Shown here: positions 9,664 to 15,904 of the stretch, piece by piece
How positions within the stretch are numbered: position 1 is the first letter of the stretch
Layout of the letters: the number at the start of each line of letters is the position of its first letter
NCBI RefSeq assembly: GCF_019969725.1
Contig: NZ_JAHXYW010000004.1
Span: forward strand, 124,001 to 188,000
Source: Neobacillus bataviensis
Lineage (GTDB): Bacteria > Bacillota > Bacilli > Bacillales_B > DSM-18226
DNA length: 64,000 nt
Direction: 5' to 3'
The notes under the pieces: model-generated
Database searches by the model: none
What the model was told of the DNA's origin: nothing
Seen by the model: only the letters and a program-made list of their open reading frames with translations
Translations under genes and position numbers: made by a program

Positions 9664-9752
<89 letters not shown>

Positions 9753-9857
9753 TAAAACCGCAAGGTTATCGCTTTCTAGCCCGTCAAATGAAACAGTCAG
9801 TGTATCGGTCAATCACCGAAACGACTTGAAATTTGGCGCAGCTAGGAGGCTTTTTTT

Positions 9858-10832
9858 ATGTCAAAAAAGAAGAGCGTATTAACCATCACGGAGGACCTTA
9901 GCGGATTATTTAACGAGCGTCCTACGGAGAGGAAACCGGAGCCCGAGCGATTAACCATCGAAAAGGCTCTTGCAACGATTACACGGCAAATGGAGATCAG
10001 CGGAAACCGTCCGCGGACCATTAACGATTATTCTGTTTACGTCAATCATTTCGCGGTATAAACTGGCGTTTTATACTTAAACGAAATAACTGCCGAAACC
10101 ATTTACGATTGGCTGGCCGGCATGGATGTCAGCAATCAGACGAAGTTAACGCGTGTAAAGTGCCTGAAGGCGTTTCTAAGCCGTTGTTTTGCGAATGGGT
10201 GGGTAGAGGCGCAGTTTTGGAAACCGATTAATATAAAGGTCGACAACAACGTTAAAGAGGGCGCTACCGAGCGAGAAATTAAAATGTTGCTATCGGTGCT
10301 CGATTTGAGCGACTTCGTTCAGCCCCGCGATGCAACAGCCGCCTTGCTTATGTATAAGACCGGCATCCGGATCAATACGATCGTGCATCTCGAGAATAAG
10401 CATATTGACTTTTCGGCCAAGCTATTGCGCTTAGATGGCGCGATAATGAAGAATCACGAACAGTTTTTGCTGCCGTTCGATGATACGCTTAACAAATTGC
10501 TTACGGTGTTGATACGCCAGAATGACGCCATTAGGCGCGAGTATTTCAGGAAAAATGAATACGTCTTTATAACGATGCAGGGCGGAGTGATTGCGAATAG
10601 TCCGTCTTATAACAATATACAGAAGCGTCTAAATAAGTACGCCCGAATGTATGGGCTTCGCAATATTAATCCGCATGCACTGCGTAGAGGATTCGCCAAG
10701 TCATTGCTGAGTAAAGACGCTAACATTGCGGAGATATCGAAAGCGTTAGGTCATAGTAATCTCGCGGTCACAACGCAATACTTGCACCTCGATAAAGAAG
10801 AAACAGCGGAGAGTCTACGGAAGTATTTATAA
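9858..10832 (+). pseudogene. int: Tyrosine recombinase/integrase, interrupted by an in-frame stop
   Basis: The frame is continuous for 324 sense codons except for a single TAA at 10059-10061. Before it lie 67 residues ending in a SAM-like core-binding start (RPRTINDYSVYVNHFAV). After it the same frame continues (TGVLYLNEITAETIYDWL) into a full catalytic domain. That domain carries the family arginine (KTGIRIN), the HALRR box, LGHSNLAVTTQ and the nucleophilic tyrosine in QYLHL. AGGAGG precedes the ATG at 9858. An internal ATG at 10122 could express the 236-residue catalytic part alone. The position next to attL fits the island's integrase. It is probably inactive unless the stop is read through. 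Confidence 0.9.
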
Positions 10833-10843
10833 CGAAAACCATT

Positions 10844-10872
10844 GCGTCACCTTAACGGGTGGCGTTTTTTTT
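10844..10872 (+). terminator. Terminator after the integrase
   Basis: The stem GCGTCACC / GGGTGGCG with a 5-nt loop (includes a G-T pair) is followed by a T8 run. Confidence 0.8.
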
Positions 10873-11038
10873 GCTTAGGATTATTAGGATTAGTCGACGA
10901 ATCTCCTTTGGCGGCACGATAAAAAAGAAAAAGAAACGATACAGCCAATATTGATAAAATAAAAAAGATAGTAAAAGGGGTATTTATAACATGATCATAT
11001 ATCGAATTAAACATTAGATTTCTCCTTAATCAAAAAAT

Positions 11039-11080
11039 GAAAAACCACCCTTATATTCAAAGGATGGCTTTTCTACCCAA
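11039..11080. terminator. Possible terminator in the island
   Basis: The inverted repeat AAAACCACCCTT / AAGGATGGCTTTT (one mismatch) has A-rich and T-rich flanks, so it could act in either direction. No gene is recognised between the integrase terminator and this site. Confidence 0.4.
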
Positions 11081-11144
11081 TTTATTTCCATAGGAGGAAT
11101 CCTACATTAATATTATCGCTTTAATAATCTCTCTATATACATAT

Positions 11145-11158
11145 AGAACATTCGTTCG
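11145..11158 (+). promoter_or_regulatory. LexA (DinR) SOS box upstream of yolD
   Basis: GAAC-ATTC-GTTC matches the Gram-positive SOS operator core GAAC-N4-GTTC. It lies 26 bp before the yolD start codon in a typical operator position. yolD/uvrX genes of Bacillus phages are SOS genes, which supports the call. Confidence 0.75.
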
Positions 11159-11183
11159 TATGTAATAATAGCGAGGTGATATT

Positions 11184-11522
11184 ATGGCGATAAGAGATCG
11201 CGGAATACAAAAGTGGCAATTTGCGTATGGCATGCCGGAATTAATTAAGACGCAGCGGGATATGTGGCGAGATACAGAGCGCATGAGTAAGCCGATTATT
11301 GACGAACACTAGGCGGAAGAGTTTGACTTGCGGATAGCCTACGTAATGGAATACGGCCATTCTGTGAGGCTTAGCGTATGGGATGACGGTTTCACTTCGG
11401 AGATAAGCGGCCGTGTTCATTATGTTGATCCATTGACGAAAGAACTGCGGATAGAAGTAAAGGACGGAGAGTTTGAGCGAGTGGCTTTCGATAGGGTTGT
11501 CGGAGTGAAAGTTTTAGGCTGA
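11184..11522 (+). pseudogene. yolD: YolD-like protein gene with an in-frame amber stop
   Basis: A continuous frame of 112 sense codons is broken only by TAG at 11310-11312. The first part starts MAIRDRGIQKWQFAYGMPE and ends near PIIDEH. The second part continues AEEFDLRIAYVMEYGHS to WDDGFTSEISGRVHYVDP and ends VVGVKVLG. This whole pattern is that of the YolD-like family (about 110 residues), found beside UvrX-type translesion polymerases in Bacillus phages. GAGGTG precedes the ATG and a LexA box lies upstream. No UvrX gene is present in the island. The stop makes full-length product unlikely. Confidence 0.85.
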
Positions 11523-11560
11523 CGTTCTTCAACTACCATGAAAATAAGTTTCCTTTAGAT

Positions 11561-11698
11561 ATGAAAAAAAGACAATACTTAAGATCGCTAAAAAAAGAGG
11601 AGGGCGTGACTGGATTAAGGTCAGCCTCTTGGTTAACATTACCAAACATATACGAAAAAGCACATCATACCTTTAATCTTGTAGATAAATTTTACTAA
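11561..11698 (+). CDS. Possible 45-residue ORF, unknown
   Basis: The frame runs from ATG 11561 to TAA 11696-11698 (starts MKKRQYLRSLKKEEG, ends NLVDKFY). It lacks a ribosome site and resembles nothing I recognise. A hairpin (AGAGG..TGAC / GTCA..CCTCT, about 11606-11635) falls inside it. It may be a remnant rather than a gene. Confidence 0.2.
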   Translation: MKKRQYLRSLKKEEGVTGLRSASWLTLPNIYEKAHHTFNLVDKFY

Positions 11699-11712
11699 AG
11701 AAGGTGGGTAAG

Positions 11713-11946
11713 TTGTCGGACCATAAAATGAGCAATTTAGCAGTTTCTTTAATTGTAAACGGTGAATTTACGAATAGCATATTAATCTCAAATGAAATGC
11801 TGATCGAAATAGCGGTTAATCTTCGCGAAGAAGGGAAATGTTCCGTTCATTTTGCAGACGAAATTGTAGAGGCCGAAGGGATTGTCATTTTAGCAAATGG
11901 TTTCAGACACGGAATTATAATGCTACCTAATATAGTTAACAATTAG
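11713..11946 (+). CDS. Hypothetical 77-residue protein
   Basis: I do not recognise this protein. It is small, soluble-looking and mildly acidic, starting MSDHKMSNLAVSLIVNGEF, with alternating beta-like and helical stretches and no membrane segment. TTG at 11713 has AAGGTGG five bases upstream and is preferred over the in-frame GTG at 11704, which would overlap that site. It lies inside the island downstream of the broken yolD gene. Confidence 0.55.
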   Translation: MSDHKMSNLAVSLIVNGEFTNSILISNEMLIEIAVNLREEGKCSVHFADEIVEAEGIVILANGFRHGIIMLPNIVNN

Positions 11947-12257
11947 AATGCCACATGCAGGCTAAAGTTTTCATTTTTTATAAAATATCACTCTTTCTTC
12001 AACAAACGGGTTGAACAACGGCACGACCTTACGCATATACCTACCAGGGGTATATAATAGAAGGAATGCGGTATATTACGATAATAACGGGTAATATCAC
12101 GTAATGTACATGTGGATACGGTGGCATACTGCGGAGGGGTTGCCGCCAGTGCGTCCACCTATTCAAAACAATACATATTCGCAATATCATTAGCACGAGG
12201 CGGCTGGGGCGGAAGGTGGTCCAGAACTTACGGGGGGAGCTGATCGGAGGGGCTACG
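11947..12257. other. Gene-poor stretch in the island, possibly decayed coding DNA
   Basis: No convincing gene is present. The base composition (GC-rich patches such as 12190-12255 in AT-rich DNA) resembles coding DNA. On the plus strand one frame reads YHVMYMWIRWHTAEGLPPVRPP between stops, and the minus strand holds short Pro/Tyr-rich frames. This could be a degraded gene, but no family is identifiable. Confidence 0.3.
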
Positions 12258-12344
12258 CTACTTAATCGTAATCATTCCGTTATGCATTAACCGTGGGAAA
12301 TACCGGAGATACTGGCGGATATATGCCGGGATAAACCGCGCCAT
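12258..12344 (-). CDS. Possible 28-residue ORF, unknown
   Basis: This frame (MARFIPAYIRQYLRYFPRLM...) begins one base after the stop of the upstream minus-strand ORF, as in a coupled pair. There is no separate ribosome site and no recognisable family. It is a weak call. Confidence 0.2.
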   Translation of the reverse strand: MARFIPAYIRQYLRYFPRLMHNGMITIK

Positions 12345-12345
12345 A

Positions 12346-12468
12346 TCAACGCTGCATAAAATCCTGCATATCGATATTATCTGCGTAATGATTTGACGTT
12401 AATATGATAAATGACCGCTCAATCTTCTCCCATTCCTCCCGCGTTGATTCGCAAAAATCCTCGGACAT
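12346..12468 (-). CDS. Possible 40-residue hypothetical protein
   Basis: This small minus-strand frame starts MSEDFCESTREEWEKIER and has a good ribosome site (GAGGTG, spacer TAACC) directly upstream of its ATG. The sequence is acidic and helical-looking, typical of short phage or island genes, but I do not recognise it. After its TGA the same frame stays open for 22 more codons, so a longer ancestral gene is conceivable. Confidence 0.4.
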   Translation of the reverse strand: MSEDFCESTREEWEKIERSFIILTSNHYADNIDMQDFMQR

Positions 12469-12564
12469 GGTTACACCTCGCGGCGCATCAGCAAGGCAAC
12501 GCCAGGTCTTAAGTTCAAGTGAAGCATTAGAAGCTTGCTGGGAAAAGAAAATGCGAAAAAATTT

Positions 12565-12597
12565 AAAACCTTCTCCTTATCTAGAAGGTTTTTTCTT
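12565..12597 (+). terminator. Strong intrinsic terminator in the island
   Basis: A perfect 10-bp stem (AAAACCTTCT / AGAAGGTTTT) with an 8-nt loop is followed by a T-rich tail. No plus-strand gene clearly ends before it, so the transcript it terminates is unknown; it may have belonged to the decayed region upstream. Confidence 0.75.
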
Positions 12598-12688
12598 TGT
12601 GTGTGTCAAATATTACCTTTGATGGTAAAAAATTAATATAATAAAAGGTTGTGATTTCATGAAATAAAGCAGGGTTGATCATGTAAGA

Positions 12689-13150
12689 GTGTACATATCA
12701 ACTGAAAAGGAAATAATAAAAGATAAAAATTTGATTTTCAATGATGTAAAAAAAAAAATTAATAAACTTGATAGTGGTATGATCGTTCACACGTCAATTA
12801 GTAATTGGATTAGAGAGTCATTTAACAAACACAAACAGGTTGTTCAAGATGAAAAAACTGTTCTAGTTGATTTGAACCTTCCAAGAAATCAATTTCCTAT
12901 CGATGAATTGGAGTATGAGGGTAAGATTTATCCATTTTCAAAGACACGTCTTTCTGTAAATAATGCTCATTCTGATGATGCATTTATTACGTATTTATTT
13001 GACGGAGGAAAAGAAGAATTTGATTTAAATCGATTAGTTGATGAATACATAGAGATTCTTAAAAAAGATGAAGTATTCGCAGCAATCAAAAAAACAAAAT
13101 GGCCTAAAGGTTTTACGAATAAAGGGGATAAAGAGATATTTGAAGAGTGA
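12689..13150 (+). CDS. Hypothetical 153-residue protein
   Basis: I do not recognise this protein. It is charged, soluble-looking and has no signal or membrane segment. Its body contains VLVDLNLPRNQFPIDELEYEGKIYPF-type residues and a C-terminal charged helix (DEYIEILKKDEVFAAIKKTKWPKGF). The start codon is GTG 12689 with only a weak site (GTAAGAG). It is AT-rich compared with the neighbouring ligase, suggesting a different origin. It lies 73 bp upstream of the ligase gene and may be co-transcribed with it. Confidence 0.6.
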   Translation: MYISTEKEIIKDKNLIFNDVKKKINKLDSGMIVHTSISNWIRESFNKHKQVVQDEKTVLVDLNLPRNQFPIDELEYEGKIYPFSKTRLSVNNAHSDDAFITYLFDGGKEEFDLNRLVDEYIEILKKDEVFAAIKKTKWPKGFTNKGDKEIFEE

Positions 13151-13223
13151 TTTACTCCTTCCAATAGTCTCCTAATCTTCAGTTATGCTAACCGTGTTAC
13201 AATGATAGGCGAGGTGTTTTTCT

Positions 13224-14045
13224 ATGTTCATATCGCCTATGTTACTGCATAAATCAGATCATCCGTTCGACTCAACTGATTACATTTCCGAACTAAAACT
13301 CGACGGCATCCGCGTCATATATTCTGTAGACCAAGCAGGCAAGGTACGTTTATATAGCCGCCACAATAACGAAATCACATCGAAATTCCCCGAGTTACAC
13401 AGCCTCGAAATTCCGCCAGGTACCGTGCTCGATGGCGAGTTAATCGTTAGTGACGACGCAGGCAAGCCGGACTTCGAGGCGATGATGGGCCGGTTCATGT
13501 CGTCGCGAGATAATACTCCGATTACTTTCGTAACCTTTGACGTAATCCAGCACGAAGGACAAAGAGTAACCAATCTTCCGTTGCTTGAGAGTAAGGAATT
13601 ACTTGCGGACATTGTACCGACAGATTCAGACCTAATTGCCAAGACGCAATTTATTGAAGGGCGTGGCGAGGCATATTTTGACGCAATAAAGGCGCAGAGC
13701 CTCGAGGGCATCGTTTTAAAGCGAAAGGATTCGCGCTATGAAGTCGGCAAGCGGTCGCATTCGTGGTTAAAGGTGATCAATTACCAATACGCTGATGTGT
13801 TCGTCGTTGGCTACCGCAAGCAACCGAAGGATTTCGGCTGGCTGCTACAATTTAATGATGGCCGCTATGCTGGCGTCATGGAGCTCGGTGTGCCTGCGAA
13901 AGAACGTACGAAGATTTACCGAGCGCCGATTGTAAGTGAAACGGATGACTTTGCGTACATTAATCCGATCAAGTGCCGCGTCAAATATCGTAATTTAACA
14001 AAGGCTGGCTTGTTGAGGCTACCAGGTTTTGTAGAGTGGGTCTAG
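13224..14045 (+). CDS. Stand-alone ATP-dependent DNA ligase (YoqV-like)
   Basis: This 273-residue minimal ligase seals nicks in duplex DNA using ATP. The nucleotidyltransferase motifs are present: the adenylated lysine Lys25 in ELKLDGIR (motif I), LDGELIV (motif III), EGIVLKRKDSRYEVGKRS (motif IV) and SWLKV (motif V), followed by a small OB-like C terminus. The size and motif order match the SP-beta protein YoqV and the ligase domain of LigD, without polymerase or nuclease domains. AGGCGAGGTG precedes the ATG. The host would also have NAD-dependent LigA, so this is an accessory gene. It ends at a strong terminator. Confidence 0.9.
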   Translation: MFISPMLLHKSDHPFDSTDYISELKLDGIRVIYSVDQAGKVRLYSRHNNEITSKFPELHSLEIPPGTVLDGELIVSDDAGKPDFEAMMGRFMSSRDNTPITFVTFDVIQHEGQRVTNLPLLESKELLADIVPTDSDLIAKTQFIEGRGEAYFDAIKAQSLEGIVLKRKDSRYEVGKRSHSWLKVINYQYADVFVVGYRKQPKDFGWLLQFNDGRYAGVMELGVPAKERTKIYRAPIVSETDDFAYINPIKCRVKYRNLTKAGLLRLPGFVEWV

Positions 14046-14061
14046 CGCCCACTCTTTTTTT
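14033..14061 (+). terminator. Terminator overlapping the ligase stop
   Basis: The 8-bp stem AGAGTGGG / CCCACTCT is followed by a T7 run; the 5' arm is inside the last codons. Confidence 0.88.
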
Positions 14062-14207
14062 GATCACTTATTCAACTAAAGTCCTCGTTTTTTTAAGTAT
14101 ATAATTTCACAATCTTAGAGCAATATTAATTTCATATTACGTATTTTTCATTTATACTTCATTTAATCTGATACCACATAAATAGACCCTTAAGTTCGAA
14201 AATTATA

Positions 14208-14229
14208 TTGAGATTAGTTTTAATCTCGA
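14208..14229. repeat. Inverted repeat upstream of the first SinI-like gene
   Basis: A 9-bp palindrome (TTGAGATTA / TAATCTCGA with one G-T pair, 4-nt centre GTTT) lies 46 bp before the start codon. No T run follows, so an operator is more likely than a terminator. The regulator is unknown. Confidence 0.4.
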
Positions 14230-14275
14230 ATGCTTTCTAATTTACAATAAGTCTGTTTTAAATGGAGGGATAAAT

Positions 14276-14413
14276 GTGAAAAAAAGTGAGTCTAATCTTC
14301 CTAAAGAATGGATTGAGTTAGTAAAAGAAGCAATGAAATCTGATATTACTAAAGAAGATTTTAAGATTTTTTTAGAAAAAGAAAAAGAGAAAAGGAAAAA
14401 CCATAAATTATAG
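14276..14413 (+). CDS. SinI-like anti-repressor microprotein 1
   Basis: This 45-residue protein is dominated by a SinI-type helix-loop-helix dimerisation domain (residues 8-34: LPKEWIELVKEAMKSDITKE followed by DFKIFLE). It lines up with the B. subtilis SinI segment around LDQEWVELMVEAKEANISPEE. A lysine-rich tail follows. In B. subtilis, SinI binds the biofilm repressor SinR and prevents its DNA binding. GGAGGG lies six bases before the GTG start. No SinR gene is in the island, so the target would be a host protein. Family assignment is confident; the partner is inferred. Confidence 0.75.
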   Translation: MKKSESNLPKEWIELVKEAMKSDITKEDFKIFLEKEKEKRKNHKL

Positions 14414-14707
14414 CAGAGTTTAAAGTTAACTTACATAGTTGCTTTGTAGGTATTGTGCCTCTCCTTATTTTTTAAGGTTTGGGACGGGTCTTATTTGGTA
14501 TTGATTTTTTTCGGTGTTACATAAATTTATTTGCATGTTAGTTGAATAAGCACCTTTTCTATTGTTGTACATAAATGACGTTATTTTGACATGTTTATTC
14601 CGATTTATGTCGAAGTTTTTGGGATTTTTTCCAAACTGTATCAGAAAGAAATATAGTATTATTACATTAGTATTAATTGTTTTAGTGCTTTATCACTATA
14701 TTACGAT

Positions 14708-14788
14708 AAAGGCAAACCTGTACGAAAGTCAGGGACGCAAAGCCACAGGTCTAAGGTACTTTTATTACTATTGATCGCTGGGTTGCCT
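14708..14788 (+). promoter_or_regulatory. Cyclic di-GMP-I (GEMM) riboswitch
   Basis: The sequence has the GEMM-I hallmarks in order: P1 arm GGCAA (14711-14715) pairing with TTGCC (14783-14787); hairpin CCTG..CAGG capped by a GAAA tetraloop (14724-14727); the conserved core GGGACGCAAAGCC (14732-14744); and the GG(T/C)CTAAGG junction leading to the second hairpin and GCTGGGTTGCC. The ribosome site GGAGG (14795-14799) of the downstream SinI-like gene lies only 7 nt after P1, pointing to translational control. This class binds c-di-GMP. Confidence 0.92.
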
Positions 14789-14807
14789 AATTTTGGAGGC
14801 TATTTTT

Positions 14808-14933
14808 GTGTCTGTAAACACTATCTTAAAAACTGAAAAAGAATTAGATGAAGAATGGCTAGACCTCATTTGTGAAGCACGAGATTTAGGAATTTCAATT
14901 GATGAAATTAGAGATTTCCTACAATCATCATAG
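14808..14933 (+). CDS. SinI-like anti-repressor microprotein 2, under c-di-GMP riboswitch
   Basis: This 41-residue protein consists essentially of a SinI domain: residues 13-38 read LDEEWLDLICEARDLGISID followed by EIRDFL. It is closer to SinI (LDQEWVELMVEAKEANISPEE) than the neighbouring 45-residue paralogue. The start is GTG with GGAGG eight bases upstream. It is the only gene downstream of the c-di-GMP-I aptamer before a terminator. SinI proteins sequester SinR; the target here is inferred. Confidence 0.85.
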   Translation: MSVNTILKTEKELDEEWLDLICEARDLGISIDEIRDFLQSS

Positions 14934-14957
14934 ACCTATTACGGTCTCTTTTTTTTA
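14932..14957 (+). terminator. Terminator after the second SinI-like gene
   Basis: A short 5-bp stem (AGACC / GGTCT) overlapping the stop codon is followed by an 8-base T run. Confidence 0.6.
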
Positions 14958-15149
14958 CCATTAAAAATTGCACAATATCAATCAATTTCTAATTAAACCA
15001 ATTGGGATTGTTAATTTCACTTATTGCACCAATATGCCTCGTTAGTTGAAATACGAAGGGCTTAAGAAGCAGCCGAAAATTAGTGAAATAAAGAACTTCT
15101 AACAATGAATGATTCCAAACAGATCATTAAAATTTATCAGAATATATCA

Positions 15150-15179
15150 AATAAAAAGCCTCAGTGATTTACCGAGGCT
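15150..15179 (-). terminator. Terminator of the minus-strand membrane protein gene
   Basis: Read on the minus strand, AGCCTCGGT pairs with ACTGAGGCT (one G-T pair) and is followed by TTTTTAT. It lies immediately beyond the stop codon of the gene at 15178. Confidence 0.8.
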
Positions 15180-15462
15180 AAATGTCGCGAGATATTTCTT
15201 CGCGCCTTTTCTTTGCGTTATATGTATATTCACCTTCTTTACCTTCGAGATAATGCGAAACTGTGACCGCCATAAGTCCGATAGGCAGCGTGACCGCCAA
15301 AACAAAACCAGCGTAAAGCCAACGGTAAGGATGCGGAGCCTCTTCCGATACAAAATCGATCGCACTTATGTCGATTACCTTTAGTGAAGTTACGATATAA
15401 ATAGCGATAATAGTACCAACAGCAATGGCGAAGTAGCCAGCCCATTTTAATGCGTTTGACAT
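15178..15462 (-). CDS. Small two-helix membrane protein, unknown
   Basis: This 94-residue protein has two hydrophobic segments (about residues 7-27 and 49-70) and a charged C terminus (LEGKEGEYTYNAKKRREE). A strong ribosome site (AAGGAG) precedes its ATG on the minus strand and a terminator follows, so it is very likely real. I do not recognise the family. It faces the SinI-like genes convergently at the right end of the island. Confidence 0.75.
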   Translation of the reverse strand: MSNALKWAGYFAIAVGTIIAIYIVTSLKVIDISAIDFVSEEAPHPYRWLYAGFVLAVTLPIGLMAVTVSHYLEGKEGEYTYNAKKRREEISRDI

Positions 15463-15771
15463 GCGACTCCTTCCAATTCATATTGGTAGAAATTTAAACT
15501 TATTGAATTATATGTAAAATATCGGTATTTAAGCTATCAAAAATGTAAAAAATGGATAACCCTGCAGAATTGGAGTAGTACGAAGGCTCCCGGTAAAGTG
15601 AGGAAAGTAAGGACAGAGAAATTTCGGTTTTAGTTTTTTTAAGTTTGAGCACCCTATCCGCTTTTCTTCTATAAAAATGTCGTGTTGTATTAGAAACGGT
15701 CGAAAGTTCGGCAAATGACCGAATCAGTGTCCGTTTCAATCAACGGTTAGCCATGCGGATAGGTAATTAAG
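15463..15771. other. Right-end non-coding stretch of the island
   Basis: No gene is supported here. Near its end, TCAGTGT-N5-TCAATCA-N-CG (15724-15745) repeats, in the same orientation, a motif at 9797-9818 beside attL, which may be integrase arm sites. The remainder is AT-rich with no recognisable element. Confidence 0.5.
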
Positions 15772-15816
15772 CGGTCGGGAGTTCGAATCTCTCCTGGGAC
15801 GCCATACTACATACCA
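15772..15816 (+). repeat. attR: right copy of 45-bp direct repeat
   Basis: This is a perfect copy of 9708-9752. It contains the T arm, acceptor 3' strand and CCA of tRNA-Arg without the 5' half, so it is a partial tRNA remnant and not a functional tRNA. Confidence 0.93.
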
Positions 15817-15824
15817 ATCATTAT

Positions 15825-15851
15825 ACTCACCCATACCGGTGAGTTTTTTTT
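15825..15851 (+). terminator. Original tRNA-Arg terminator, displaced by the island
   Basis: ACTCACC / GGTGAGT with a 6-nt loop and a T8 run lies 8 bp after attR. In the uninserted chromosome it would follow tRNA-Arg directly. Confidence 0.85.
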
Positions 15852-15904
15852 GTGCCTCATTTATGCTACAATATTTTCCATGACACGCAAAAGGACGGAT
15901 TTTT

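Noticed and set aside
12404..12622. 72-residue plus-strand ORF
   Set aside because: It contains a complete intrinsic terminator (12565-12597) and has no ribosome site; it also lies opposite the better-supported minus-strand small ORF.
14562..14774. 70-residue plus-strand ORF with a hydrophobic stretch
   Set aside because: It runs through the c-di-GMP aptamer, lacks a ribosome site, and its C-terminal residues are translated riboswitch core.
15109..15384. 91-residue plus-strand ORF
   Set aside because: It lies antisense to the minus-strand membrane protein, which has a ribosome site, membrane pattern and terminator.
15500..15739. 79-residue minus-strand ORF at the right end of the island
   Set aside because: No ribosome site or recognisable sequence, and a competing overlapping frame; most likely chance.
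15772..15816. Second tRNA-Arg gene
   Set aside because: Only the 3' half is present; it is the attR remnant and cannot fold into a cloverleaf.
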